Origin: Nakamurella flavida
Lineage (GTDB): Bacteria; Actinomycetota; Actinomycetes; Mycobacteriales; Nakamurellaceae
Length of the DNA stretch: 64,000 nt
NCBI RefSeq assembly: GCF_030811475.1
Contig: NZ_JAUSQV010000001.1
Location: forward strand, 2,925,001-2,989,000
Direction: 5' to 3'
Translations under genes and position numbers: made by a program
The notes under the pieces: model-generated
Told to the model about the DNA's origin: nothing
The model's input: the letters and a program-made list of their open reading frames with translations, nothing else
Database searches by the model: none
Shown: piece after piece, positions 14,814-22,450 of the stretch
Position numbering within the stretch: position 1 is the first letter of the stretch
How the letters are laid out: every line of letters starts with the position of its first letter

Positions 14814-16520
14814 ATGACCACACAGTCGGTACCGGACGCCACCGCCACACCGGCCGCCGCGAGCGCATCGTCCGGCGAGCAGGTCCACGGCATGGACGCG
14901 GCCAAGGAGACGCTGGAGGACTACACCCTCCGGTTCGCCCCGCGGTCCTACCGCCGCTGGAGCACCGGCGTCGTCGCCACCTCGGCGCTCGGCGGCATCG
15001 CCTACCTGGCCGATTTCGCCATCGGCGCCAACATCGGCATCGCCCACGGCACCACCAACGCGCTGTGGGGCATCGCCATCGCCGCGGTGATCATCTTCGT
15101 GACCGGCGTGCCGCTGGCCTACTACGCGGCCCGGTACAACATCGACCTCGACCTCATCACCCGCGGCTCGGGCTTCGGCTACTACGGCTCGGTGCTGACC
15201 AACGTCATCTTCGCGACGTTCACCTTCATCTTCTTCGCCCTCGAGGGCTCGATCATGGCCCAGGGCCTCGAGCTCGGGCTCGGCATCCCGCTGTGGCTCG
15301 GCTACGCCGTCTCGACGATCATGGTCATCCCGCTGGTCATCTACGGGATGAAGGCGCTGGCCAAGCTGCAGGTCTGGACGACCCCGCTGTGGCTCGTGCT
15401 GTTCGTCATCCCGATGGTCTACCTGCTGATCAGCCACCCCGACTCGGTGGAGACCTTCTTCGCCTACCAGGGGGCCGACGGGGACGGGGCGCCCAGCTTC
15501 GCCTCGATGATGCTGGCCGCCGGGGTGTGCCTGTCGCTGATGGCGCAGATCGCCGAGCAGATCGACTACCTGCGCTTCATGCCGCCGAAGACCGACGCCA
15601 ACCGGCGGTCCTGGTGGCGTGCGGTCATCCTGGCCGGACCGGGCTGGGTCGTCTTCGGGGCGATCAAGCAGGTGGTCGGGCTGTTCGTCGCGGTCTACAT
15701 CATCGCCCGGCTCACCCCGGACGCCGCGGCCACCGCCAACGAGCCGGTGCACCAGTTCCTCACCGTCTACGAGCAGTTCCTGCCCGGCTGGGCCGCGATG
15801 ACCCTGGCCGTCATCCTGGTGGTCATCAGCCAGATCAAGATCAACGTCACCAACGCCTACTCCGGCTCGCTGGCCTGGACGAACAGTTTCACCCGGGTGA
15901 CCAAGACCTATCCGGGCCGGCTGGTCTTCGTCCTGTTCAACCTGGCCGTCGCACTGCTGCTCATGGAGCTGAACATGTTCAGCGTCCTGAACACGATCCT
16001 GGGCTTCTACGCCAACTGCGCCATGGCCTGGGTCGTCACCGTGGCCGCGGACATCGTCATCAACAAGGGCCTGCTGAAGATCTCGCCGACCGTCCCGGAG
16101 TTCCGCCGCGGCATGCTCCACGCGATCAACCCGGTCGGCTTCGGCTCGGTCGTGGTCTCCGCCGGACTGTCCATCCTGGTCTTCTTCGGGGTGTTCGGGT
16201 CCGGCATCCAGCCGTTCTCGCCGATCGTCGCCATCGTGCTGGCCCTGGTGCTCACGCCGCTCATCGCGATCGTCACCAAGGGGAAGTACTACCTGCGGCG
16301 CACCGACGACGGTATCGACCTGCCGATGTTCGACGCGGACGGCAACCCGTCCGGCGAGCACCTGACCTGCCACGTCTGCGGCATCGACTACGAGCGGCCG
16401 GACATGGCCAAGTGCCTGACCCACGACGCCTACGTCTGCTCGCTGGACCTGTCGACGGACAAGGTGGGCGACCACGTGCTGCCCGCCCAGACCGGGGCCG
16501 GGGTCAGGCCCACCGGCTGA
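14814..16520 (+). CDS. NCS1-family nucleobase/allantoin-type permease with C-terminal Cys/His motif
   Basis: 568 residues with about 12 predicted membrane helices from ~45 to ~490. The pattern matches NCS1 (cytosine/purine/uracil/allantoin) permeases: RSYRRWS before helix 1, GSGFGYYG, and INVTNAYSGSLAWTN mid-protein. After the last helix a soluble tail carries Cys519, Cys522, Cys534, His537 and Cys542 (CX2C-X11-C-X2-H-X4-C), resembling a small zinc- or iron-binding knuckle. Such a tail is not part of ordinary NCS1 proteins. The ATG follows a GGGGG stretch that sits in a hairpin. The substrate is unknown; a nucleobase-like compound is inferred from the family. Confidence 0.85.
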   Translation: MTTQSVPDATATPAAASASSGEQVHGMDAAKETLEDYTLRFAPRSYRRWSTGVVATSALGGIAYLADFAIGANIGIAHGTTNALWGIAIAAVIIFVTGVPLAYYAARYNIDLDLITRGSGFGYYGSVLTNVIFATFTFIFFALEGSIMAQGLELGLGIPLWLGYAVSTIMVIPLVIYGMKALAKLQVWTTPLWLVLFVIPMVYLLISHPDSVETFFAYQGADGDGAPSFASMMLAAGVCLSLMAQIAEQIDYLRFMPPKTDANRRSWWRAVILAGPGWVVFGAIKQVVGLFVAVYIIARLTPDAAATANEPVHQFLTVYEQFLPGWAAMTLAVILVVISQIKINVTNAYSGSLAWTNSFTRVTKTYPGRLVFVLFNLAVALLLMELNMFSVLNTILGFYANCAMAWVVTVAADIVINKGLLKISPTVPEFRRGMLHAINPVGFGSVVVSAGLSILVFFGVFGSGIQPFSPIVAIVLALVLTPLIAIVTKGKYYLRRTDDGIDLPMFDADGNPSGEHLTCHVCGIDYERPDMAKCLTHDAYVCSLDLSTDKVGDHVLPAQTGAGVRPTG

Positions 16521-16579
16521 GGTGCCCGCCGCGGTCTGCCAGGGGCCGGCCGGGGTGTCGCAGCGCACGCCGTGCTGGA

Positions 16580-16599
16580 AGGTTACTCACCGGTAACCT
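16580..16599. promoter_or_regulatory. Candidate TetR-type operator upstream of etfD-like gene
   Basis: AGGTTAC-TCACCG-GTAACCT, a perfect 7-bp inverted repeat with a 6-bp centre, 55-74 bp upstream of the reductase start and just before a possible -10 (TAGCGT, 16602-16607). The size and symmetry suit a TetR-family dimer. No regulator gene is adjacent. Confidence 0.55.
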
Positions 16600-16653
16600 C
16601 GTAGCGTCGAGGTACCGCGCCGCATCATCGGGCCGGGCCCGGCCACGCGAGGC

Positions 16654-18900
16654 GTGTCGGCGAGGATGCAGACAGGGACGGTGAACGGCGTGACCGCAAC
16701 GTCGTGGGTGACGGGGCCGCTGGCGTCGATCCTGATCGTGGTGGGTTTCGGCCTGTTGGGCCGGGCCGCCGTGCAGATCTACCGGACGCTCAAGCTGGGG
16801 CAGCCCGATCCGCACCGGGCCGGGCCCGTGCTGGCCCGGCTGACCACCATGACCAAGGAGTCGCTGGGGCACACCCGGATGCTCAAGTGGGGCGTCGTCG
16901 GCGCCGCGCACTGGTTCGTCATGGTCGGTTTCGGCGCCCTGATCCTCACCCTGGTGCAGGCCGTCGGGCAGACCTGGAACTACCGGTTCGAGATCCCGTG
17001 GCTGGGCCACCAGGCCTGGTACGGGCTGTTCGTCGAGTTCATCGCGCTGACCACGCTGATCGGCATCGGCGTGCTGATCGTGATCCGACAGCGGGCGCAC
17101 CCGCGCCGGGCCGAGCGGAAGTCACGGTTCGCCGGATCGAACTTCCATTTCGCGTACTTCGTCGAGTTCATCATCGGCAGCATCGCGATCTGCATCTTCC
17201 TGATCCGCGGCTTCGAGTCGTCCGTCGGCATCCTGCCCTTCCCGACGTGGGCCGCGCCGATCTCCACGGCGCTGGGTTCGGTCCTGCCGGCCTGGCCGGC
17301 GGCGATCGGCATCGTCGCCTTCGTCAAGGTGGTGCTGTCGATGGTGTGGGCCATCGTCATCGCCCGGAACCTGACGATGGGCGTGGCCTGGCACCGGTTC
17401 CTCGCGTTCTTCAACATCTACTTCAAGCGCGAGGACTCGGGCCGCACCGCGCTCGGCGCCCTGCGGCCGATGATGAGCAACGGTGAGGTGCTGAACCTGG
17501 AGGAGGCCGACCCGGAGGTCGACACCTTCGGCGTCGGGAAGGTCGAGGACTTCACCTGGAAGGGCTGGCTGGACTTCTCCACCTGCACCGAGTGCGGCCG
17601 CTGCCAGTCGCAGTGCCCGGCGTGGAACACGGCCAAGCCGCTCTCGCCCAAGCTGCTCGTGCTCTCCCTGCGCGATCACGCCTACGCCAAGGCGCCGTAC
17701 CTGGCTGCGGGTGGTGGGCTGACCGCGGACGGTGAGGAGAAGCTGAGCGAAGCCGACCTCGCCGCCTTCGCGCACGCCGATCCGCTGGCCATGCTCGAGG
17801 CCGGCCGGCCGCTCGTCGGGCCGCAGGAGACCGACGAGCTGGGACGCGAGATCGGCGGCATCATCGACCCCGAGGTGCTGTGGGACTGCACGTCCTGCGG
17901 GGCGTGCGTCGAGCAGTGCCCGGTGGACATCGAGCACGTCGACCACATCATCGACATGCGGCGCTACCAGGTCATGATCGAGTCCGAGTTCCCGTCCGAG
18001 CTGGGCGGGTTGTTCCGCAACCTGGAGAACAAGGGCAACCCCTGGGGCCAGAACGACCGCGACCGGATGGTCTGGGCCAAGCACCTGGACTTCGAGGTCC
18101 CCGTGGTCACCGACACCCTGGATCCCGACCACGAGTACCTGTTCTGGGTGGGCTGCGCCGGCGCCTTCGACGACCGGGCCCGGAAGACCACCGCGGCCGT
18201 CGCCGAGCTGCTGCACCTGGCCGCCGTCGGGTTCGCCGTCCTCGGCAACGGCGAGACCTGCACCGGTGACCCGGCCCGCCGCGCCGGCAACGAGTTCCTC
18301 TTCCAGACCCTGGCGCAGGGCACCGTGGAGAACATCAACGGCGCCTTCGGCGACCGCACCACCCGCAAGATCGTCGTCACCTGCCCGCACTGCTTCAACA
18401 CCCTGTCCAACGAGTACGGGGACCTGGGCGGGCACTACGAGGTCATCCACCACACCCAGCTGCTCAACCGGCTGGTGCGGGAGAAGCGCCTGGTCACGGT
18501 GGCCCCGGTCGGCCGGGACGTGACGTACCACGACCCCTGCTACCTGGGCCGGCACAACAAGGTCTACACCCCGCCGCGGGAGCTCATCGAGGCGTCCGGG
18601 ATGACGCTGAAGGAGATGCCCCGCAACGCGTCCCGGTCCATGTGCTGCGGCGCCGGCGGCGCGCGGATGTGGATGGAGGAGAAGACCGGCAAGCGCATCA
18701 ACCTCGACCGCACCGACGAGGCGCTGTCCACCGGGGCCGAGCAGATCGCGGTGGGCTGCCCGTTCTGCAAGGTGATGATGACCGACGGGCTGACCGCCCG
18801 GCAGAACGAAGCACCGGCCGACGGCGGCCGGGACATCTCCGGGGTCGAGGTGCTGGACGTGGCCCAGATGCTGCTGGCCGGGGTGAAGGGCCGGAACTGA
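16654..18900 (+). CDS. etfD: EtfD-like membrane Fe-S oxidoreductase (ETF:quinone type, HdrD-like)
   Basis: 748 residues. The N-terminal ~250 residues form about five membrane helices of the NarI/HdrE-like kind. Two ferredoxin-type [4Fe-4S] motifs follow, CTECGRCQSQCP near 310 and CTSCGACVEQCP near 412. Two CCG-type domains come last (HDPCYLG...MCCGAGG...GCPFC in the second; the first has ETCTG where CC is usual). This order matches mycobacterial EtfD (Rv0338c), which passes electrons from acyl-CoA dehydrogenases via ETF to menaquinone. Several GTG/ATG starts lie within the first 13 codons; the first is given. No etfAB is nearby. An operator-like palindrome lies upstream. Confidence 0.85.
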   Translation: MSARMQTGTVNGVTATSWVTGPLASILIVVGFGLLGRAAVQIYRTLKLGQPDPHRAGPVLARLTTMTKESLGHTRMLKWGVVGAAHWFVMVGFGALILTLVQAVGQTWNYRFEIPWLGHQAWYGLFVEFIALTTLIGIGVLIVIRQRAHPRRAERKSRFAGSNFHFAYFVEFIIGSIAICIFLIRGFESSVGILPFPTWAAPISTALGSVLPAWPAAIGIVAFVKVVLSMVWAIVIARNLTMGVAWHRFLAFFNIYFKREDSGRTALGALRPMMSNGEVLNLEEADPEVDTFGVGKVEDFTWKGWLDFSTCTECGRCQSQCPAWNTAKPLSPKLLVLSLRDHAYAKAPYLAAGGGLTADGEEKLSEADLAAFAHADPLAMLEAGRPLVGPQETDELGREIGGIIDPEVLWDCTSCGACVEQCPVDIEHVDHIIDMRRYQVMIESEFPSELGGLFRNLENKGNPWGQNDRDRMVWAKHLDFEVPVVTDTLDPDHEYLFWVGCAGAFDDRARKTTAAVAELLHLAAVGFAVLGNGETCTGDPARRAGNEFLFQTLAQGTVENINGAFGDRTTRKIVVTCPHCFNTLSNEYGDLGGHYEVIHHTQLLNRLVREKRLVTVAPVGRDVTYHDPCYLGRHNKVYTPPRELIEASGMTLKEMPRNASRSMCCGAGGARMWMEEKTGKRINLDRTDEALSTGAEQIAVGCPFCKVMMTDGLTARQNEAPADGGRDISGVEVLDVAQMLLAGVKGRN

Positions 18901-18937
18901 CCCAGGTCCGACGGCGGCCGGTTCCTGCGGGGCGCGG

Positions 18938-19486
18938 TCAGTCGGTGCGCAGGCCGTACTCGAGCACCGCGTTGCCCTTCGCGGTGATCTCGGACTTCAG
19001 CAGCGTCAGCCGGGTGGGCGGGTCGGTCGGTTCGAACAGATGCCGCCCGGCGCCGGCGACGACCGGGTGGACCATGAGCATGAGCCGGTCCAGCAGACCG
19101 GCGAACAGGAGCTGACGAACCACCGAGATGCTGGCGGTGACGGCGATCTCGCCGCCCTCGCCCTGCTTCAGCTCGCGGACGAAGTCCAGCAGGTCACCCT
19201 GGATGAGACTGGAGTTCTGCCAGTCCAGCGGACCGGTCAGGGTGCGGGACGCCACGAACTTGCGGACCGGGTTGATGAACGACCCGAACCCGTCGCCGGT
19301 GTTGCCCGGCCAGTACTGCGACCACTCCTGGTAGCTGGTGCGGCCCAGCACGACGGTGTCGGTACGGGCGATCATCGCGTCCATGCCCCGGCCCAGATCG
19401 TCGTCGAAGCTGTCGCCCTGGAACAGGTGCGGGTCGGCGACGACCCCGTCCACGGACGTGAACAGGCCGGCGGTGACAGCGCGCAT
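18938..19486 (-). CDS. Dihydrofolate-reductase-like (RibD C-terminal) family protein
   Basis: 182 residues with the RibD_C/DHFR-like fold: a start like MRAVTAGLFTSVDGVVADP, then VVLGRTSYQEW, a PVRKFVASRTL segment and HPVVAGAGRHLFE near the end. Such proteins bind NADPH; most have no known substrate, and few are true folate or riboflavin enzymes. It is convergent with the EtfD-like gene across a 37-bp gap. No functional context is visible. Confidence 0.88.
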   Translation of the reverse strand: MRAVTAGLFTSVDGVVADPHLFQGDSFDDDLGRGMDAMIARTDTVVLGRTSYQEWSQYWPGNTGDGFGSFINPVRKFVASRTLTGPLDWQNSSLIQGDLLDFVRELKQGEGGEIAVTASISVVRQLLFAGLLDRLMLMVHPVVAGAGRHLFEPTDPPTRLTLLKSEITAKGNAVLEYGLRTD

Positions 19487-19576
19487 GGGGTCCTCCAGGA
19501 GTGGGGCGGGTGGTCCGCCGCTCGTGGGGTGGTGGACGCCGGAGCTGCCCGGAAGTCATCGGTCGCCCAGCGCCGC

Positions 19577-20332
19577 TCAACCCACCGGTGACCCGATCAG
19601 TCGGCCGACCAGGAACGTCACGGCCACCGCGAACGCGCCGAGCATGAGTTGACGCAGACCGGACCTCACCAGGGAGCGCCCGGTCAGCCGGCCGACGGCG
19701 GCGCCGCCGGCGGTCAGGGCCACGGCGGTGATGAGCATCGAGACGAGCAGGTTCGCCAGGCCGAGCAGGTACGGCAGCAGGGGCAGCAGAGCGCCCAGGG
19801 AGAACGCGGCGAGCGAGGCGCCGCCCGCGACGAACGGGGACGGCAGGTCGTCGGGGTCGACGCCGAGTTCCTCCCGGGTGTGGAAGGCCAATGCGGTCGC
19901 CGGGTCGGCGGAGACCGCGGCGGCCATCCGGGCGGCGGTCTCGGTGTCCGCGCCGTAGCTGCGGAACGTCGCGGTGAGCTCGGCCTGCTCGGCCGCCGGG
20001 AACTGGGCGTGCATCCGCTTCTCGACGGCCACCTCGGCCTGGACCAGCTCGTTCTGGTTGGTCACCGACACGTACTCGCCGGTACCCATGGAGAACGCTC
20101 CGGCGACGAGTCCGGCCAGCCCGGTCAGCACGATGGTGTGCGACGAGACGCCGACCCCACCCACCCCGGCGATCAACGCCGCGTTGGTGACCAGCCCGTC
20201 CACGGCGCCGAAGACGGTGGGTCGGAGCCACCCGCCGGACACGTCGCGATGACGGTGCGACCACCCGGCCGCATGTGCCTCCCGGATGACCGGGGGGTCG
20301 GCGGGGGTCGGGACGGATTCGGCTGGGCTCAC
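19577..20332 (-). CDS. VIT1/CCC1-family iron/manganese transporter
   Basis: 251 residues. After an ~35-residue polar N-terminus comes FGAVDGLVTNAALIAGVGG (helix 1 motif of the VIT family), then AGAFSMGTGEYVSVTNQNE with the conserved Met/Glu/Tyr pattern. A cytoplasmic helical segment (AEVAVEKRMHAQFPAAEQAEL) would bind metal, and three more helices follow. Family members export Fe2+ or Mn2+ from the cytoplasm. The gene stands alone; no metal-regulatory site was recognised. Confidence 0.9.
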   Translation of the reverse strand: MSPAESVPTPADPPVIREAHAAGWSHRHRDVSGGWLRPTVFGAVDGLVTNAALIAGVGGVGVSSHTIVLTGLAGLVAGAFSMGTGEYVSVTNQNELVQAEVAVEKRMHAQFPAAEQAELTATFRSYGADTETAARMAAAVSADPATALAFHTREELGVDPDDLPSPFVAGGASLAAFSLGALLPLLPYLLGLANLLVSMLITAVALTAGGAAVGRLTGRSLVRSGLRQLMLGAFAVAVTFLVGRLIGSPVG

Positions 20333-20372
20333 GGGGGTTCCTCTCGCGCCGTCGGCGGCGGCGGGATCACAG

Positions 20373-20399
20373 TGCCCGATCGGCGGCCGATCCCGGGCA
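20373..20399 (-). terminator. Hairpin terminator downstream of the acyl-CoA dehydrogenase-like gene
   Basis: TGCCCGATCGG (20373-20383) and CCGATCCCGGGCA (20387-20399) pair over 11 bp with a bulged CC, closing a 3-base loop. It begins 24 bases after the stop of the minus-strand gene ending at 20423. Confidence 0.55.
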
Positions 20400-20422
20400 T
20401 CGCGACCCGATCGGGGGGCGGA

Positions 20423-21409
20423 TCAGGGGTGCAGGCGGTCGGTGAGCTCGGCCCGGATGGCCGGGCGGGTGCCGAAGGTCAGCAGCAGGGCGGCCTCCCG
20501 GGCGAGGCGTTGCGGATGGCCGCCGGCCAGGGCGGCCCGGCCGCCGGTGGCCGCCATCAGTGACCCGGCGGCCAGCCAGGCCAGGGCCGCGCTCCGGGCC
20601 CGGGCTGCGGGCACCAGGTCCGGCTGGTCGGCGGCGGCCAGCAGGTCGTCGCGGGCCTGGTCGATCTCGGCCGTCCAGTCGTCGTCCAGCAGTCGGGCAC
20701 ACCGCTGGGCCACCCCCAGGGCCAGGAAGCCGTTCAGTGCGGATCCGCGGGCGTCGGCGGCGGCCCAGGTGTCGACCGGTTCGGTCCGGATCAGCCGGTC
20801 TTCGGGGACGAACAGGCCCCGGAAGGTGACCGAGACGGTCGAGCTGGCCTGGATGGCGAGGAGGTCCAGGGGGCGCACCTCGACGGCGGGATCGGGCACC
20901 GCGTCGACGAGCAGGAAGTAGGCCGTGCCGTCGGGGCCGCGCCCGGCGAGCTGGACGACGTCGATGAGCCCCCAGCCGGTGAGCCAGCCCACCGTGCCGT
21001 CGACCCGGAACCCGCCCTCGACGGGCTCGACGGACACCTGCATCGGCCCGTTCCGCAAGCCGGAGAGGGCCACCCCGGCGCGGAGGGCGCCGCTGCGGAG
21101 CGCGGGCACCCGGTCGGCCATGCCCGGGGTGGTGCTGGCGGCGACGGCCGGCGCCGTCCCCAGGTGCTGGAGCCAGATGAACGTGCTGGCCAGGCACCCA
21201 CCGGCGAGGGCCGCGACCACGTCGCCGAGATCGGCGAAGTCACCCTGCAGGCTCACGCCGTACAGCCCGGCGTCGGCCAGCCGGTCCAGCCGGGCCCGGG
21301 TCAGCCGGCCGGCGCTGTCCACCTCGGCGGCGGAGGCGAACAGGTCATCGGCGATCCGGCGGGCGGCTGCGGGGCCACCGTCCACGGCATGGGAGGGGGC
21401 GAGCGTCAT
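20423..21409 (-). CDS. Acyl-CoA dehydrogenase-like protein (short, divergent)
   Basis: 328 residues, shorter than typical 380-residue acyl-CoA dehydrogenases. It has the N-terminal helical segment (FADLGDVVAALAGGCLASTFIWLQHLG), a beta-domain (FRVDGTVGWLTGWGLIDVVQLAGR) and a shortened C-terminal helical domain. The usual catalytic Glu and the FAD-binding tail are not evident. It may belong to the group of flavin-dependent monooxygenases or hydroxylases related to these dehydrogenases, or be an inactive relative. The neighbours (EthD, DHFR-like, VIT) do not suggest a pathway. Confidence 0.75.
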   Translation of the reverse strand: MTLAPSHAVDGGPAAARRIADDLFASAAEVDSAGRLTRARLDRLADAGLYGVSLQGDFADLGDVVAALAGGCLASTFIWLQHLGTAPAVAASTTPGMADRVPALRSGALRAGVALSGLRNGPMQVSVEPVEGGFRVDGTVGWLTGWGLIDVVQLAGRGPDGTAYFLLVDAVPDPAVEVRPLDLLAIQASSTVSVTFRGLFVPEDRLIRTEPVDTWAAADARGSALNGFLALGVAQRCARLLDDDWTAEIDQARDDLLAAADQPDLVPAARARSAALAWLAAGSLMAATGGRAALAGGHPQRLAREAALLLTFGTRPAIRAELTDRLHP

Positions 21410-21458
21410 GACGCCAGGGTGTCAGCCCAGCCCGCCGGTCGTCCACGCACCGTGCCGG

Positions 21459-21770
21459 TCAGGGCAGGCGGTAGGCGACGTCGGTGTAGACGATGCTGGC
21501 CCCGCCGGTGGCGAAGTTGGCGATGTCCTGCGCGGCGGCCACGCCCTGGGGGGTGGCCATCGAGCTGACGGCCACCTCCTCGGAGTCGAAGGTCAGCGTG
21601 GTGACCAGGTAGGCGCCGATCGGCTGCCCGTCCGCGGAGTAGCAGCGTCCGCCGGTGAGCGACTGCAGATCGGGGATCTGCGACGCCAGGGGCAGGTGGG
21701 TGTCCCGGTAGTAGCGGTCGAACGCCTCCGGGTCCGCGGGGACGCCGTAGGTCACGGTGATCTGGTACAT
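21459..21770 (-). CDS. EthD-domain protein
   Basis: 103 residues covering one EthD ferredoxin-like alpha/beta-barrel domain: MYQITVTYG, then FDRYYRDTHLPLASQIPDL with the conserved HLPLA. The ATG at 21770 has a GGAGAA Shine-Dalgarno; the longer open frame is not needed. EthD proteins are small dimeric proteins found beside oxidative degradation systems, with poorly known chemistry. Its promoter region holds a large inverted repeat (21829-21862). Confidence 0.85.
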   Translation of the reverse strand: MYQITVTYGVPADPEAFDRYYRDTHLPLASQIPDLQSLTGGRCYSADGQPIGAYLVTTLTFDSEEVAVSSMATPQGVAAAQDIANFATGGASIVYTDVAYRLP

Positions 21771-21828
21771 GACGGTTCTCCGGCTCGGCCGACGCCGCAG
21801 CGGCGGACGGTGGGTGTGCACCTTTCGG

Positions 21829-21862
21829 GTAGTGACAACACTAGACGTCACACAATCACTAC
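21829..21862. promoter_or_regulatory. Candidate operator upstream of the EthD gene
   Basis: GTAGTGA (21829-21835) and TCACTAC (21856-21862) form a perfect inverted repeat around an AT-rich core that includes GACGTC (21844-21849). It lies 59-92 bp upstream of the EthD start, between it and the glutaredoxin gene. No neighbouring regulator gene is seen. Confidence 0.5.
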
Positions 21863-21876
21863 GCGGAGTTCGATCT

Positions 21877-22170
21877 TCAGGACGCCAGGCGGGCGGCGAC
21901 CTGGGCGACCGGGGGGTTGGTCAGCGAGCTGCCGTCGGCGAACACCACCGTCGGGACGATGCGATTGCCGTTGTTCAGCGACTTGACGAACTCGCCGGCC
22001 TGCTCGTCCTCGTCCACGTCGACGGGAGTGAAGGCGATGCCTGCGGCGTCCAGGCCGTGGACCAGTCGCGCGCAGAAGGGGCACCAGCTCGTCAGGTAGA
22101 CGGTCGGGGCGGCGGACTGGGGCGTGGAGGTGGTCATGAACGGGTCGAACGCCCGGCCGTCGACGGGCAT
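21877..22170 (-). CDS. Glutaredoxin-like / mycoredoxin-like thiol reductase
   Basis: 97 residues from the ATG at 22170, which has a GGAGG Shine-Dalgarno at good spacing; a shorter form from ATG 22137 (86 residues) and a longer GTG form from 22212 are alternatives. One thioredoxin-fold domain has active site CPFC (TSWCPFCARL), the cis-Pro stretch IVPTVVF and a C-terminal glycine-poor helix. In actinobacteria such proteins (Mrx1 type) reduce mycothiol-mixed disulfides. The length and motif fit that role; the partner is inferred. Confidence 0.88.
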   Translation of the reverse strand: MPVDGRAFDPFMTTSTPQSAAPTVYLTSWCPFCARLVHGLDAAGIAFTPVDVDEDEQAGEFVKSLNNGNRIVPTVVFADGSSLTNPPVAQVAARLAS

Positions 22171-22309
22171 TCCATCCTCCGGGGTCGCGATCACGGGATG
22201 GGGACGGTTCACCCGGTGGTACAGCCGAGTGTGCTTGGCTGGTCACAGCACGCCGTCCGGGGGTCACTGCCCGCGAGACGGATGGGCCGCCGACGTGGGG
22301 GGAACGATC

Positions 22310-22450
22310 ATGAGGGTGGGCGACGCAGGGCCGACCGGGCACCCCGGGTCCGGATCTCCGCATGCCGGGCGATCGGCCGGTTCCGTCCCGAGCGGGTCCG
22401 CGGCCGTGTCACCCGCAGCCGTGTCCCGCTCCACCGGGGGCCGGCGATGA
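22310..22450 (+). CDS. Possible small upstream ORF coupled to the zinc-ribbon gene
   Basis: 46 codons starting ATG after a GGGGGGAA stretch and ending in an ATGA overlap with the next gene. The product is Gly/Ser/Ala/Pro-rich with no recognisable domain. It may be a leader that couples translation, or chance in GC-rich DNA. Confidence 0.3.
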   Translation: MRVGDAGPTGHPGSGSPHAGRSAGSVPSGSAAVSPAAVSRSTGGRR

